This document shows, piece by piece, positions 60,935 to 64,000 of a DNA stretch of 64,000 bases. The first letter of the stretch is position 1. Every line of letters starts with the position of its first letter. This stretch comes from Struthio camelus (lineage: Eukaryota > Chordata > Aves > Struthioniformes > Struthionidae): contig NC_090943.1 of the NCBI RefSeq assembly GCF_040807025.1, positions 134,689,450 to 134,753,449 on the forward strand, given 5' to 3'. Below the pieces are notes generated by a model. It did no database searches. It was not told the origin of the DNA and worked only from the letters and a program-made list of their open reading frames with translations. A program made the position numbers and the translations under genes.

Positions 60935-61145
60935 ACTAAGGATCATTAAGAATTTGCAAGGAGAGTTGAGCAGTGGTAAAGACTGCATGAAGAGCTTGGA
61001 AAATCTCCACATTTGAACAGTTTTAAGAGCAAGTTAGATAATCATCTGTTGGGAATGTTGTAGATATAGCTGATCCAGCCCTGGGGCAAATGATAGACCT
61101 GCTGACCTTTTGAGCTCCCTTCCCTTTTTCTGTGTGGGTGTAGTA
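60935..61145 (+). mobile_element. CR1 LINE 3'-end fragment, sense
   Basis: TTTTAAGAGCAAGTTAGATA (61021), then ATCATCTGTTGGGAATGTTG (61041), CAGCCCTGGGGCAAATGATA and GACCTGCTGACCTTTTGAGC, with TCCCTTCCC after it, is the sense 3' UTR series of CR1 ('TTTAAGAGCAGGTTAGAC ... CCTTGGGGCAGGG ... GATGACCTCTTGAGGTCCCTTCC'). It is the only confident CR1 copy in this window on the plus strand. Strongly diverged. Confidence 0.75.
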
Positions 61146-62525
61146 GGCCAGGAAGATAATTTGCCAGATGGTAAACACATTTTTGCTTGGATTGAAGCAG
61201 AGTAAGGAGTACTGACTCTAAGGATAACAGGGTCTCACACTGCACAACTGTGTAAAGGTATCACAGCAACTGGGAGTGCACATGTAAGCTAGAAAGGAGG
61301 GTAAAGAATTAGGCTACTGCACTGCCTTTTCTGCTGAGCACCAGCCAAAGTAGATTGATGGGAGGGAAATAAGAGAAAGAGAAGAGGAAAAATGGGTCAA
61401 AAATAGCAAGTGTAAATTCACAGTTGTGTTTGATATGATGAAATTGTTCCCATGAAAACTCTTATATCGTTGAATGCTACTGTGTATTCACTCACAAGGC
61501 CATAAGTATGCCTTTCCCAGACTAGATATAATGGAGATCTTCGTGTCTACTCTAAATAGACAATGCCGAGAAGGTCAGTAGAAGCAAGGAGAAGCACTTT
61601 ACTCCAGCTAGTCTGCAAGTGAAGTGGAAAGGAAAGAAGAGCCAGCAGCAAAACAAAGGGATCTGGTGTTGGAACATATACACTAAAACATTCGCTGAGA
61701 CAGCGGAGAGACAGGGTTTAAAGGAAAAGAAGGGAACGAAAAGATATGCCTTTGTAGCGGGAAGACCCTCTTCATCGACAGGTCCAAATGTAGTGAGCTG
61801 AGCTGAATGAAACTTTTGCTTTGAAAGACAATTCAGTGCTGCGGGAGAAATATTTTATATGTCCCTAAGGGACCCCGAATGGAGCCCAAAGATTGTACCT
61901 AGAATGAGGAGGAAAACAAAGTTGTGGCACGTAGGCTTCATTAACCTTACCTAGATTCACATGCTTGTTGTATTATTTAGAAAATAACAGTCAAGTTTTA
62001 GACCCTTAAACGAACAGTGTGTGGACATACGCATAGATTTTTTTACCTAGGTCTGTCATGTATCCTTGAAGAAACAAAGTATAAACAAGACGAAGGCTCA
62101 TATTCCTGCAGTGGGATACTGGGAGACATAAAAACTACTGAGAAGATTTGGGCAGAGAAGGTACTAGGGCCTAAACTATTAGCCAGAGGAATCCCTACTA
62201 GTTACCCTGTTGTCAGGCATGAGGTGTATTCCCAAAATGCATGGCAGGTGCTTAAACCCAGGAATGGGGTTTAGCTTGTTCTCGGTTCTAGGAAGAAGAG
62301 GACTCAGGCTCCAGAGTCTGGACACAATCGCAGCCACCTACTGAGAGTCCAATAGTGTGGATTCAACCAGCTCTTTTCCAAAGGAGTCCAAGGAATTGCT
62401 CCTGATGATAGAGAAGAAAGGAAAATAAAAGGAAAAAGAGGAGTCCCATTGCTATAAAGCAGAATTTGATGAGGACACCAGAGCAATGTAAGATCCGTGG
62501 AGTAAGACTAGAGACAGAAAGGCCA
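61146..62525. other. noncoding purine-biased DNA
   Basis: The plus strand is clearly A/G-rich from about 61.3 to 63.1 kb. No gene, and no repeat I can name with confidence. Confidence 0.35.
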
Positions 62526-62639
62526 GGCAGCGAGTATAGATGAGATGGTCCTGTGAACTATCAAAATGGACAGAGGAACAGAGTCAGGAATGGGCTGACA
62601 AGGGATTACTAGCAGAGGAAAAAGAGAACAGGCTAAAGG

Positions 62640-62990
62640 CAGAGCCAAAATAATAAGGAAGCACGGAAGGAGTGGTCATAAAGGGAAGGCTGAAATGTGG
62701 GAAAGCATGGTCAAAGATGCCTGAGGAGAGAAGGATCAGTGAGAAATCGATTATTTACTCTTGGTAACTCAGTAGTCACAGACAGATTGAGGAAGATGAA
62801 AATAGCAAGAGGCCTTGGGCAGCAGCCAGGAGAAGGTTATGCTGGCCTTGACAAACACCTCGTTAGTGGATGAAGGTGCCTTATTTCAGCCCTATAACAG
62901 CGCAATAGATTGGAGATTAAGTGGAAGTCAAGTAGTGACAGTGGGAGCAATTTTCATGAAGTCCGAAGTCAAACATAGGTAGAAGTTGCT
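62640..62990 (-). mobile_element. possible L2-type LINE fragment, antisense
   Basis: GAGGAAGATGAAAATAGCAA (62788), then GAGGCCTTGGGCAGCAGCC, GGCCTTGACAAACACCTCG (62842), GATTGGAGATTAAGTGG and AGTAGTGACAGTGGGAGCAA, parallels a widespread antisense LINE text ('AGGATGAGAATAGAGGCCTT ... GACCTTGGAGAGGGCAGTTTC ... AGATTGGAG'). In such elements this encodes reverse transcriptase around the 'LLDLSAAFDTVDH' block. The translated minus-strand frame here has lost that motif. Family assignment is tentative. Confidence 0.4.
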
Positions 62991-63680
62991 AAGAAAGGAA
63001 AAGTCTACATTAGTTTTTCTTTTAAGCCTGAGGCAACCAAAGAAATGAGGAGTGGGTCAGATGACAGAAGGTAAAGAAATTTAAATGTTGGGAAAGTCAA
63101 ATATTTTGACCTGGAGGATAGGGATGATCCTGACACTTTCAGGTCTTTGTTCATGCCTATATGCACTACCTATGTGCATTTCTAAAACTGAAAACCTGCT
63201 TGCTCTTAAGTAGTGACAACCTGTAGAGACTAATGGACAAATGACAGGAGAACCCAGGTCTATTACTGTATTTTAGTACTGAAAATAGGTTCCAGGCCCA
63301 AACAACCCATGACACCAGACCTCTGCTGTTATAACACAAGATTCTTTTACGCACCTGGCTCCCACATCCCACCTTCACAGCTTCAGAAAAGCATCCAAAG
63401 TCCATCCAGTGTGACTTTGAAAGTAGGTGAAAATTGCGTCCCTGCTTCTGTGCCAGTACCTTTTGTGATACAGAAAGGAAGACTCACAGCTTTATGGCAG
63501 CGACTCAACACCCATAAATGAACGTCATTTCAGCTAGTTTCCCTGTCTCCTCTTTGTCCAGCAGTAGGCATAACACAGTGTTAACCTCATCGAAAACCAG
63601 TAGGAACTCTGCCATATAAAGCGCAAATTACAGATCTCACTCTTACATGTGGCAACAGCAAATTTGTTACCGTTTGTGTA
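62991..63680. other. noncoding DNA, nothing recognised
   Basis: No gene or repeat family is recognised in this short stretch. Confidence 0.4.
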
Positions 63681-63684
63681 TGGG

Positions 63685-63712
63685 AGTGTGTATATATATA
63701 TATATATATAAA

Positions 63713-63743
<31 letters not shown>

Positions 63744-63762
63744 TGTATATATATATATATGC
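63685..63762. repeat. (TA)n microsatellite with TG/CA flanks, palindromic
   Basis: GTGTGTATATAT leads into a (TA) run, AAAATATAT, a second (TA) run, ACACACACACATG and a third (TA) run. The first two blocks form a near-perfect inverted structure, GTGTG at one end and CACAC at the other. It is prone to cruciform extrusion and to length variation. Confidence 0.9.
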
Positions 63763-63764
63763 AT

Positions 63765-63960
63765 GAATCATAAATGATCTATCATTATTAATTCATAAGG
63801 TACTCCTTGTAATTACCCTGTTTGTGATGAATTAATTTAGATGTCATATGTACGGTAGTTTTATAAGGATTGCCATATGATTCAGCATTAATTAATCTAT
63901 CTTTACAGCAAAATGCTAACAATCAATTCACATTACTGGCATGCTTAGGCTGTCAGCAGG
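63765..63960. promoter_or_regulatory. TAAT-rich candidate conserved noncoding element
   Basis: Nearly 200 bases with many homeodomain-type cores: ATTATTAATTCAT (63784), GTAATTACCC (63809), GAATTAATTTAG (63828) and CATTAATTAATC (63886), plus GATTATTATTAT near the end. The density exceeds what I see in neighbouring AT-rich DNA, and the text is not low-complexity. Function is inferred only. Confidence 0.3.
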
Positions 63961-64000
63961 AGCACGTTTATTATGATTATTATTATTTATGGACACAAGG

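Overview
This window looks like gene-poor nuclear DNA from an amniote, most likely a sauropsid (bird, crocodilian or turtle). It has no long open reading frames, operon-like spacing or ribosome binding sites. It carries old CR1 LINE fragments, weathered MIR/CORE-type SINEs, an eroded Ty3/Gypsy reverse transcriptase, microsatellites and vertebrate-style purine/pyrimidine tracts. CR1 is the dominant recognisable repeat, and no Alu, L1 or other mammal-specific family was seen. All CR1 copies are strongly diverged. I cannot name the species.

Layout. 1-5 kb: plain noncoding DNA with one MIR. 5.2-14.4 kb: a broad zone with many strongly diverged copies of a unit of about 33 bp, in both orientations, interrupted by a CR1 at 6.92-7.26 kb. 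17.7-19.2 kb: a 1.5 kb CR1 fragment on the minus strand. 23.07-23.21 kb: a 142-bp imperfect palindrome. 28.1 kb: a homeodomain/octamer-rich dyad. 29.7-30.7 kb: microsatellite and polypurine tracts. 31.4-33.3 kb: a GC-richer island with one well-formed splice-site-bounded candidate exon (+). 34.37 kb: a run of 20 G. 40.3-41.05 kb: a broken Ty3/Gypsy gag-RT relic (-). 47.2-51.9 kb: a cluster of CR1 and MIR fragments, including a CR1 reverse transcriptase segment (-). 53.76-53.95 kb: a serine-rich candidate exon (-). 60.9-63 kb: a CR1 3' end (+) and a possible L2 fragment. 63.7 kb: an AT microsatellite palindrome followed by TAAT-rich DNA.

There is no confident protein-coding gene. The two candidate exons are inferences from splice signals and peptide character. 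The window could be an intergenic desert or the inside of one or more very large introns. The two observations most worth following up are the ancient 33-bp repeat domain with its orientation switch near 11.98 kb, and the long hairpin at 23.1 kb.
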